The notes under the pieces are model-generated. The model saw only the letters and a program-made list of their open reading frames with translations, searched no databases and was not told the origin of the DNA. Positions 17,854 to 25,595 of a stretch of 64,000 nt of DNA are shown one piece after another. Source of the stretch: Capsulimonadaceae bacterium. GTDB lineage: Bacteria > Armatimonadota > Armatimonadia > Armatimonadales > Capsulimonadaceae. Numbering within the stretch: the first letter of the stretch is position 1; every line of letters starts with the position of its first letter. The translations under genes were made by a program, and so were the position numbers. The DNA is taken from contig JARLGU010000015.1 in NCBI GenBank assembly GCA_031292625.1, forward strand, positions 248,001-312,000, written 5' to 3'.

Positions 17854-18606
17854 GTGACATTTACTGGAAATTTACACGGAAAGCGAGCCCTGGTAACAGG
17901 GTCATCTCAAGGGCTCGGGCGGGTGATGGCGATGCGTCTTGCGGCAGTTGGCGCGAGCGTCGTAATCAACAACAAGGATGACGCAAGTGCCGCTCAACGG
18001 GTTGTCGACGAGGTCGAAGCCGCCGGGGGGATGGCGGAGGCGCACTGCGCGGACGTCGCCGACGAGACCGCGGTCGCGGCGCTGTTCGACAATATCGGCC
18101 CGGTCGATATCCTCGTAAACAATGCCCGAATTGACCCCTATTTTAGATCGGCGGATTGTACGGACGCTGCGTGGTTCGAACAGGTGCTGCATGTTAACCT
18201 GACCAGTGCGTACCTGTGTTCCACGATGTTCTTCGAGCAGGCGAAGGCGCGCCGCTGGGGCAGGATTGTCAACATATCGAGTGTCCGGTCCTATATTGCG
18301 TCGGAAATGAACATGATCGCATACGGAGTCTCGAAGCTCGGCATGCATGGACTGACCCGCGCATTTGCCGGCAATGGCGCACAATATGGCATTACCGCCA
18401 ATACGATCGCGCCAGGAATGATCGCGACTGAGAACATTGATCTTCGTCTGACCGCCGAAATGAAAGCCTCGGAAACCGCCAAAATTCCGCTCGGCCGGGC
18501 CGCATCCTGCGACGAAATCGCCGAAGCCGTCCTGTTCGTCGTATCAAACGGTTATGTCACTGGCGAAACGATCAATATCAACGGCGGAATGTTCTATGCG
18601 CCCTAA
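17854..18606 (+). CDS. Short-chain dehydrogenase/reductase
   Basis: A 250-residue classical SDR. The cofactor motif is TGSSQGLG (residues 15-22); the active site is Ser142/143, Tyr157 and Lys161 (NISS...YGVSK). The usual NNAG motif reads NNAR here, an uncommon change near the nicotinamide site. The end GETININGGMFYAP is typical for sugar or polyol dehydrogenases of the FabG-like type. It starts with GTG at 17854 after TAG of the leader. The dehydratase gene begins 24 nt downstream, so the pair likely oxidises a sugar and then dehydrates the aldonic acid. The exact substrate is unknown. Confidence 0.88.
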   Translation: MTFTGNLHGKRALVTGSSQGLGRVMAMRLAAVGASVVINNKDDASAAQRVVDEVEAAGGMAEAHCADVADETAVAALFDNIGPVDILVNNARIDPYFRSADCTDAAWFEQVLHVNLTSAYLCSTMFFEQAKARRWGRIVNISSVRSYIASEMNMIAYGVSKLGMHGLTRAFAGNGAQYGITANTIAPGMIATENIDLRLTAEMKASETAKIPLGRAASCDEIAEAVLFVVSNGYVTGETININGGMFYAP

Positions 18607-18630
18607 CGGCGCGAAGGGGAGACTCGATCC

Positions 18631-19794
18631 ATGAAGGTGACCGACATCAAAGTTTATCTGGTCAACGTTTACCGCGCCAACTGGGTGTTTGTCAAAGTGC
18701 TTACCGACGGCGGCTTACACGGAGTCGGGGAGGCGACGCTCGAATATCGAGAAAAGACGGTTGCCGAGGCAATCCTCGAGCTAAAGCGCGAATTAGTCGG
18801 CAAGGATCCCCACAATATTGAGAAGTTTTACGCCGATGCTTATCGGGATGCGTACTGGCGGGGCGGTCCTGTCCTAATGAGCGCGCTCGCGGGTGTCGAA
18901 ATGGCTCTTTGGGATATTAAGGGCAAGGCCTTTGGCGTTCCCGTGTACCAGCTTCTCGGCGGAAAATGCCGCGACCGTGTTACATGTTACGCTAACGCCT
19001 GGTTTTCGCCCGCGCGGACACCGGATGAGTTCGCGGTCAAAGCGCGTCAAGCGGTCGCGATGGGGTATCGTGGGCTAAAGTGGGACCCGTTCGGGTCGGC
19101 GTGGCAGCAGATCGCGAAGCACGAGATGCAACAGGCCCGTGAATGCATCCGCGCCGTCGTCGAGGCAGTGGGTGACGATGTCGACATCTTGATTGAGGCG
19201 CATGGGCGGTTCAATATTCCATCGGCAGTCAAGGTCTCCCAGATGCTGGAAGAATTCGACGTACTGTGGCTGGAAGAGCCGATTCCTCCGGACAACAAAG
19301 AGGGGCTTGCCGATGTCAGACGCCGCTCTCGCGTTCCCATCGCCGCTGGCGAGCGCATGTATGGACGGTACGACTACCGCGAGTGCTTCCGTCTCGGCTG
19401 CGTGGATTACGCACAGCCAGATGTCTCGCACATGGGAATTGCGGAGTTGCGCAAGATCGGCGCGATGGCTGAGTGCCATCATATTCCAATCTGCCCGCAT
19501 AACCCATCAGGACCAATCGCGAACGCCGCCACTTTGCAGCTTGCCGCCTGCATGCCCAACTTTGCGTTTCTCGAAACGATGATCTACGATGTCCCATATC
19601 GGCGCGAGTTGACGACGGAAGAGGTGGACATTGTCGATGGAGCCATGTTGATACCCGAGAAGCCCGGTCTTGGTCTCGATATCAACGAGGATGCGCTCGC
19701 CGAGCACCCGTATAAACCCGTCGCGCTCAGGCACTATGCTGGAACGTTAACGGAGATCCGCCCAGCCGACGCGACCGGCATCGCGACGAATTAG
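18631..19794 (+). CDS. Enolase-superfamily sugar-acid dehydratase (mandelate racemase/galactonate dehydratase-like)
   Basis: A 387-residue protein, usual size for acid-sugar dehydratases. The N-terminal capping domain includes VKVLTDGGLHGVGEAT. In the barrel, the candidate metal ligands are Glu189 (LIEAHGRF), Glu215 (WLEEPIPP) and Glu241 (AAGERMYGRYDY). Candidate acid/base residues are His191, His290 (ICPHNPSGP) and Lys150 (GLKWDPF). The EAHGRF arrangement and ICPHNPSGP resemble galactonate/gluconate-type dehydratases, which turn aldonic acids into 2-keto-3-deoxy acids. Substrate cannot be fixed from sequence. It forms an operon with the SDR upstream. Confidence 0.85.
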   Translation: MKVTDIKVYLVNVYRANWVFVKVLTDGGLHGVGEATLEYREKTVAEAILELKRELVGKDPHNIEKFYADAYRDAYWRGGPVLMSALAGVEMALWDIKGKAFGVPVYQLLGGKCRDRVTCYANAWFSPARTPDEFAVKARQAVAMGYRGLKWDPFGSAWQQIAKHEMQQARECIRAVVEAVGDDVDILIEAHGRFNIPSAVKVSQMLEEFDVLWLEEPIPPDNKEGLADVRRRSRVPIAAGERMYGRYDYRECFRLGCVDYAQPDVSHMGIAELRKIGAMAECHHIPICPHNPSGPIANAATLQLAACMPNFAFLETMIYDVPYRRELTTEEVDIVDGAMLIPEKPGLGLDINEDALAEHPYKPVALRHYAGTLTEIRPADATGIATN

Positions 19795-19962
19795 CGCGCG
19801 CGCCCGTTCGGCGGACTCGCGGCGTTTGTCCGGACCGATCTTAATGGCCCCTGTGCAAGCGGGTGGGCACGTTTGATCGTCGTCGGCCGGGCTCGGTCAG
19901 CCTCACTACTGTCGAAGCACGGGGATATAATCGCTGAGCAGTGACACGGTGATTCCTTCCAC

Positions 19963-19991
19963 TTGACAATTTTGGCGAAACGTCATACAAT
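19963..19991 (+). promoter_or_regulatory. Promoter of the 1130-residue protein and symporter unit
   Basis: TTGACA at 19963-19968, a 17-nt spacer and TACAAT at 19986-19991. The rest of the spacer since 19795 shows no gene. Confidence 0.75.
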
Positions 19992-20021
19992 GCCCATACG
20001 TACCATCAATACGTATGGGCA
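19991..20021. promoter_or_regulatory. Perfect 12-bp inverted repeat operator
   Basis: TGCCCATACGTA (19991-20002) and its exact reverse complement TACGTATGGGCA (20010-20021) are separated by 7 nt. It covers the predicted start of transcription. Each arm holds an ACGT-centred half that resembles LacI or GntR operators. It could also fold as an RNA hairpin at the 5' end of the message. Confidence 0.7.
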
Positions 20022-20095
20022 GTCTGTTTAGGGGCGGCGTTCGTCTAGCGAGGCGGCTAGCCTCGCGAGGGATATCTGTCTTGGAGGATCCACCT

Positions 20096-23000
20096 GTGTC
20101 TCATTTCCGACTTCTCGTTTGCTTAACCTTGTGCCTTATTGGGCTTGCCGGCGGGCGTGCAATGGCGCAGACGCCTGGGCAGTTTCTCGTCGAGGCCGAA
20201 GATTTTCAGTTTCGAGGCGCATGGAGCGTAAACAACGACGGCGCGACGTCGCATCGGGCCTATCTGATAACGGGCGGCGGATCGGCGTTCACGGCTGTTA
20301 CGTTTAAGCAGGCAGGAACGTACCATGTTTGGGGGCGGAGCCGCGACTTTTCGGTGAATCAGGGTACGCGCCTCTATCAAATCGCGATTGACGGCAACGC
20401 CCTTCCGAATACGCTGGGCAAGCACGGTTTCGCTGGCTGGAAGTGGGAAAAGGCAGGGGATGCGACGATCGCGGCATCGCAGCACATGCTGCAGCTTACC
20501 GGGTTGACATCTTTTGCACGGTGCGACGCTCTCTATTTCACGACTGGAGACGAGGATCCCAACGACAAATCGTTGGCGTCGCTCGGAAAGCTTTCCATCG
20601 CGCCCGATCATTTGGCTTACAAGCTGACGTCGGATGCCGTCTTGGCTCCTCCTGCGTTGACGGCGACGGAAAGCGGGCAGGAGGTTGGCCGCGTAACGGG
20701 CAAGAACATGCGCGTCGTCTTCAGCAAAGCGGCCGACGCAACGGGAGGGGCGCATATCGTTTGGGACTTCTTCGTGCTCGACAACGGCAACTGGAGCAAG
20801 CTTCCGCTTGCTGCCGATGGAAGCCGCATTTACCTGATTCATTCTCCCAAACCGGCTGTGGACCTGTTCCAGCCGTCGCCCCGGTGGTTTGAGACGAGTA
20901 CCCTGAAGGCACACTTTTCGGTTGCTGGCCGCGAATATGAAACGGCCACGGGTATCGGAAATCCCTTCTTTGCGGGGACGAGCGAGCTCGTCTTGCCCCT
21001 GTCGGCCCGCCAGGTGGATGAGCGGACCGTTGAGCTTGGCTGCAAGACGACGGCTGGGAGCGACGTGGTCGTTCGTTGGTCGATCGCGCCCGGAGCGAAC
21101 GATGCGAAGGTGAGCGTCAAGTTCCAGGCGACCGGGAGCGCGTCCTATTCACTCGCGTTTTCGCCGTTCTCGGAACTAGGCGACGATAAGGTCAAGGATG
21201 CCGAGCTTCCGCCGCTCTTCCAGAGCAAGCGCCGCGCCGAAAGCGCTTGCCTGTTGCCGAACACCGTTATGCCGCATGCGCTATCTCTTGTTGAAACCGC
21301 GACGGCGTCCGGTTCGCCGGTAAGCCTTGCGATAACAGCGGAACCGGCGGAACTGCCGTGGAACTGGCCCGGCGTCGACAACGCTGTTTGCGGGTTCAGC
21401 GAAATTGGCGCGGGCGACAAGTGGCAGCCTACTGGCTTTATGCCGATTCTTGGCTACAAGAATTCTTATCTGTCGACCGGCGAATCGAAAACGGTTGCGT
21501 TTCGTGTCGCGGTCGTCCCGGGCGATTGGAAGTCGGGATTGGAATACACGTCGACGAACATCGACGAAGTAACGGACTACCGCAAGCCGTGGAAGACATC
21601 CCTGACGAACGCCGCGTTTAACATAATCGACTTGATGAAGAACGACGATGCGTCGGGGTGGGATCCGCATTTGAAGGGCTTTTGGAACATTGAGAGCAAG
21701 GATACCGCAAGTCAGTCGGATCCGCTCCCGCTGATCTCGACCGCCGTTCTTACGCACGATGAAGACTTTTACCTCCGGCGGGCCCTCCCGACGATCGAAT
21801 ATACGCTCAGCCGGCCAACTGCGCATTATGCGACCTATCTCGTGCCAGATTCGGGGTACCTAAAGGCGGAGTACACCAAAATGCAGGTGCCCTCAACAGG
21901 CTATGGGACCGCCTATTGGCAAAGCGCCTATGCGTTGTTGAACGATCTCAACCCATGGATGGCCGAGCTAGCGTCAACCTCCAAGGATGACGCGCGCGGC
22001 GCGAACACGCACGGCGTGCCGAATTGGTGCAACATGCTCGCTCTATACCGGCTGCATCCTACTCCGGAGTTGCTTGCGAAAATTTCAGCGGAAGCGAGCG
22101 ATTGGATCGATAAGGAAATTGTAAAGCCAAGACGCGGCGATTTAGGGTTTGAGCCGTTCTACAATGTGTCCTACTACCCCTATTGGTGGGACTTGCCCGA
22201 TCTTTACGAACTGACGCACAATCGGAAGTTTCTTGACGCTGCCGAGGAAGGCGCGTTCGGTACGATCGCGGGCCAGTGGTCGCAACCGCTCATTCCGCAG
22301 GGCGACATTACGGTTAACGCTGGCGGGAGTTTCAACGGCCTGAAGGACATCTGGTACAAGGGTTCCGATAAGTATCGCCTCGGCTTTCCGCGAAAGCCGG
22401 GCGATACGCCTGAGCACCAGGTTCCGGCGTGGCTTGTCTCCCGGGTTGGCTTAGGGTTCGAGCAGCCCGTAACGTACTACGGCGGCGGACAGAAGGGCTT
22501 CAATAATATCTTCAATTCTGCCTGGGCGCCAAATCTCCTGCGCATGTACGACTTGACCGGTCGCGATATCTACCAGACCTACGCTCGCAACACGATCCTC
22601 TCGCGCTGGGCCAACTACGGTGGATATTACATTTCAGGCTACACCGACCTCCCGCTAGATCCGGATTACCCGTACAAAGGGCCGGACGTTACGAGCATCT
22701 ACTATCACCATATTCCCGTGCATCTGGCATTTACGCTGGATTACCTTGTCACCGAGGCGCATGTCCGGTCAGGCGGCAAGATCAGTTTTCCATGGGCCAA
22801 GCAGCAGGGGTACGTCTGGTTTGACAACCGCGTGTACAGCGCGCAGCCGGGGAGCGTATTCGACGATAAGACAGCGTCGCTCTGGCTGGACCGCAAGATT
22901 GCCCGGGTGGATTCGCCCGCGGTCAACTACATCACGGCTCGTGGACATGACCGATTCTGGGTCGTGTTGATGAACGAATCCGATAAGGCCGAGCAGGCGT

Positions 23001-23488
23001 CGATCGTGCTCGATGCAAATGCGCTTGGTCTGCGCGCCGGCAGTCCGTATGCGATTTTCGGTGCGGATGGCAACAAGGTTGGAGATGGGACATCGGCAAC
23101 GGTCACGGTTCCGGCGAAAGGGCTTGTTGCCGTGGCGTACGCTGCCGCGCCGCGTGATGCGTATCCAGCGCTTCCGGCGCTCGCTGGGGGCAGGACAAGT
23201 GTGGACCTCCCTGGGGCATGGGGTAAGGCGGAAGCGTTTCGCATTCGTAGTCCGTTCGGCAAGGACTCGCTGTACGTCGTGTTGACGGGGCGTCCGGCAG
23301 AGGGCTCTACGGCGACGCTCTCGGTTGACGGCGCGGCGGCCATAACGACGACGCAGTATCCGTATGAGTTCACGCTGCCATGGTGGCCAATGGCGAAGGA
23401 CCTACGCTTTACAATCACCGTGGAGGAACCCGGCGGGAAGAGTGCGGTTTCGGAGGGGCTTACATTGCCAGGCACGCCTGGTCACTGA
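20096..23488 (+). CDS. Large exported protein with N-terminal carbohydrate-binding-like domain, family not recognised
   Basis: A 1130-residue protein. I chose GTG at 20096 because GGAGG lies 8 nt upstream and the leader is then a clean signal peptide ending in AMAQ. An ATG at 20015 falls inside the operator and is unlikely. Residues about 27-155 start with VEAEDF, the usual beginning of CBM6/35-type domains. The middle, roughly 500-900, has the helical, aromatic-rich repeat pattern of an alpha/alpha toroid (AYWQSAYALLNDLNPWM; YYPYWWDLPDLYELT; SIYYHHIPVHLAFTLDYL), as in some lyases and glycosidases. The end is beta-rich. I cannot name the enzyme family. A symporter gene follows after 53 nt, so the pair may degrade and import one substrate. 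Confidence 0.7.
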   Translation: MSHFRLLVCLTLCLIGLAGGRAMAQTPGQFLVEAEDFQFRGAWSVNNDGATSHRAYLITGGGSAFTAVTFKQAGTYHVWGRSRDFSVNQGTRLYQIAIDGNALPNTLGKHGFAGWKWEKAGDATIAASQHMLQLTGLTSFARCDALYFTTGDEDPNDKSLASLGKLSIAPDHLAYKLTSDAVLAPPALTATESGQEVGRVTGKNMRVVFSKAADATGGAHIVWDFFVLDNGNWSKLPLAADGSRIYLIHSPKPAVDLFQPSPRWFETSTLKAHFSVAGREYETATGIGNPFFAGTSELVLPLSARQVDERTVELGCKTTAGSDVVVRWSIAPGANDAKVSVKFQATGSASYSLAFSPFSELGDDKVKDAELPPLFQSKRRAESACLLPNTVMPHALSLVETATASGSPVSLAITAEPAELPWNWPGVDNAVCGFSEIGAGDKWQPTGFMPILGYKNSYLSTGESKTVAFRVAVVPGDWKSGLEYTSTNIDEVTDYRKPWKTSLTNAAFNIIDLMKNDDASGWDPHLKGFWNIESKDTASQSDPLPLISTAVLTHDEDFYLRRALPTIEYTLSRPTAHYATYLVPDSGYLKAEYTKMQVPSTGYGTAYWQSAYALLNDLNPWMAELASTSKDDARGANTHGVPNWCNMLALYRLHPTPELLAKISAEASDWIDKEIVKPRRGDLGFEPFYNVSYYPYWWDLPDLYELTHNRKFLDAAEEGAFGTIAGQWSQPLIPQGDITVNAGGSFNGLKDIWYKGSDKYRLGFPRKPGDTPEHQVPAWLVSRVGLGFEQPVTYYGGGQKGFNNIFNSAWAPNLLRMYDLTGRDIYQTYARNTILSRWANYGGYYISGYTDLPLDPDYPYKGPDVTSIYYHHIPVHLAFTLDYLVTEAHVRSGGKISFPWAKQQGYVWFDNRVYSAQPGSVFDDKTASLWLDRKIARVDSPAVNYITARGHDRFWVVLMNESDKAEQASIVLDANALGLRAGSPYAIFGADGNKVGDGTSATVTVPAKGLVAVAYAAAPRDAYPALPALAGGRTSVDLPGAWGKAEAFRIRSPFGKDSLYVVLTGRPAEGSTATLSVDGAAAITTTQYPYEFTLPWWPMAKDLRFTITVEEPGGKSAVSEGLTLPGTPGH

Positions 23489-23541
23489 AATCACTTGTTC
23501 TTTACGCAGAACAAACAAGCTTCTCGGGAGGAAAGAAGAAC

Positions 23542-25590
23542 GTGCACTTTTCCTGGATCGATTGGACGCTGGTCATTCTCATCCTCGGGTCGATAATCGC
23601 AATGGCGATATCGACCCGCAAGTTCAGCCATGGAGTGACCGACTTTCTCTCGGCTAACCGTTGCGCTGGACGGTATCTTTTGACGCTGTCAGACGGCATC
23701 GGCGCAGCCGGGCTGGTCGGGGCGATCGCGAATTTCGAGAAGTTCTACAAGGCAGGCTTCGCCGCGAGTTGGTGGGGCATGATGATGGGGCCGGTCGCGA
23801 TGGTCATCGCGCTGGCGGGCTGGGTGAACTATCGATATCGCGAAACGCGTTGCTTGACGATGGCGGAGTTCTTCGAGAGACGCTACAGCCGCAACTTCCG
23901 GATCTACGCCGGAATATTGTGCTGGATAAGCGGCGTGCTCAACTATGCCGTGTTCCCCGGAATCGCGGCGCGATTTCTCGTGTACTTCTGTGGGCTTCCC
24001 GTACGCCTGCACGTCCTTGGACTCGCGATCCCGACCATCGCGCCGGTGATGCTCGTTCTCTTGTCGACCACGCTGATTCTCACGCTTTCCGGCGGGATGG
24101 TGTCCGTCATGATTACCGATTTCCTGCAGGCGCAGTTCGTGAACATCGCGTTCGTAGCAATCGGAATTATCCTCTGTTGCACATTCCATTGGAGCGATAT
24201 TGCCGCCACGCTCAGGAATACGGCGCCGGGCAAGTCGCTGGTCGATCCATTCGATCAGGGCGGCGTGTCGTCGTTCAATTTCTGGTTCTTCGCGATCTTC
24301 GCCTTCAAGGCGTTCTACAACCGTCTGGGTTGGCAGAGCTCGCAAGGCTTCAATTGCGCCGCGAAAAGTCCGCACGAGTCGAAAATGGCGGGCATTCTGG
24401 CCGAGTGGCGCGGAGGCGTAACGTATTTGATGCTCAGTCTGATGCCGATCTGCGCGTACGTGTTGATGCACGGCGGCGGAGGAGCGCATCTGGCGAGCAA
24501 AGTACCCGCTATTCAGGCGACGCTGGCGACGATCCTCGATGAGCACACGCGGGCCCAGGTTACCACATCGGTTGCGATGGCGCACATCCTTCCCGTTGGC
24601 GTACTCGGCCTCTTACTGGCGGCGATGGTTGCCGGTACGGTCGGAAATGACACCACGTACCTGCACGCTTGGGGAAGCATATTCATTCAGGATATCTACC
24701 TGCCGCTCACCCGGAAACATTCTCTAAAGCCGTCCGAGCATATCAGGATGCTCCGGATCTCGATCCTAGCGGTCGCCGCTTTTGCATTTGTGTTTTCGCT
24801 GGTGTTTCCTCTGCGGGACTACATTCTGATGTACTTCCTCGTGACGGGGGCGATTTATTTGGGCGGATCCGGTGTCGCAATTATCGGCGGGCTTTACTGG
24901 AAGCGGGGCACCACTCCGGCGGCGTGGGCGGGAATGACAACGGGAACGGTGCTCGCGACATCCGGCGCGCTGCTGATGGCGATCTGGCCGTCGGTCCCGG
25001 CGCTTGTGCGCATCGCTCCAACCTTTCCAATCGACGGGGCGCGCAACGCCTTCATTGCGTCCGTTGCCGCCGTGCTCGTCTACGTGTCGGTGTCCTTGCT
25101 TACATCTCGAAAGGCCTTTGACATGGAGTGGCTCCTCCACAGAGGCAAATACCATATATCGGAACCTGCGGAAAGCGGGATCGAGAGCGCCGACCTGCCA
25201 ACGCCAGGAGAGCGCCGCGTGCCTGCCTGGATGCGCCGGATCGGCATTACCGAAGAGTTCACCACTGGGGACCGGGTGATTTACTTCTTTAAGATCGTTT
25301 GGACTACGTTCTGGACGGCGACATTCATTATCGGATGCACGCTCGGGCTTGCACACAGATTGACGCCCGTGGACTGGCTTAATTGGTGGTACTTCACGGT
25401 CGTGCTCGGGCTTGTCGTCGGCGTCGGTACCGTTGTTTGGTTTGTTGCCGGCGGGTTTTATGACCTGCGCGACCTGCTCCGTCATCTGCGTGCCAAGGAA
25501 GTCCTGCTTGTGCAGCAGGCGCGTTGTGCAACTGAGGATCCTGTGGTTGGAGAACCGTCAAGCGCGGAACCAGAGGCCCTCGGAGTATAA
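23542..25590 (+). CDS. Sodium:solute symporter (SSS family)
   Basis: A 682-residue integral membrane protein of the SSS family. It begins HFSWIDWTLVILILGSIIAM with the first membrane helix, then FLSANRCAGRYLLTLSDGIGAAGLVGAI, the conserved region of the helix-1/2 core. About 13-15 membrane segments are visible, more than 100 residues of hydrophilic sequence separate late helices, and there are two further hydrophobic segments near the C-terminus. The GTG at 23542 has GGGAGG 9 nt upstream. It follows the exported 1130-residue protein in the same direction, so a sugar or sugar-acid import role is likely; substrate unknown. Confidence 0.88.
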   Translation: MHFSWIDWTLVILILGSIIAMAISTRKFSHGVTDFLSANRCAGRYLLTLSDGIGAAGLVGAIANFEKFYKAGFAASWWGMMMGPVAMVIALAGWVNYRYRETRCLTMAEFFERRYSRNFRIYAGILCWISGVLNYAVFPGIAARFLVYFCGLPVRLHVLGLAIPTIAPVMLVLLSTTLILTLSGGMVSVMITDFLQAQFVNIAFVAIGIILCCTFHWSDIAATLRNTAPGKSLVDPFDQGGVSSFNFWFFAIFAFKAFYNRLGWQSSQGFNCAAKSPHESKMAGILAEWRGGVTYLMLSLMPICAYVLMHGGGGAHLASKVPAIQATLATILDEHTRAQVTTSVAMAHILPVGVLGLLLAAMVAGTVGNDTTYLHAWGSIFIQDIYLPLTRKHSLKPSEHIRMLRISILAVAAFAFVFSLVFPLRDYILMYFLVTGAIYLGGSGVAIIGGLYWKRGTTPAAWAGMTTGTVLATSGALLMAIWPSVPALVRIAPTFPIDGARNAFIASVAAVLVYVSVSLLTSRKAFDMEWLLHRGKYHISEPAESGIESADLPTPGERRVPAWMRRIGITEEFTTGDRVIYFFKIVWTTFWTATFIIGCTLGLAHRLTPVDWLNWWYFTVVLGLVVGVGTVVWFVAGGFYDLRDLLRHLRAKEVLLVQQARCATEDPVVGEPSSAEPEALGV

Positions 25591-25595
25591 ACGCA

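Noticed and set aside
20015-20095. ATG start at 20015 for the large exported protein
   Set aside because: It lies inside the inverted-repeat operator, lacks a Shine-Dalgarno and would put a basic non-signal stretch before a good signal peptide starting at GTG 20096.
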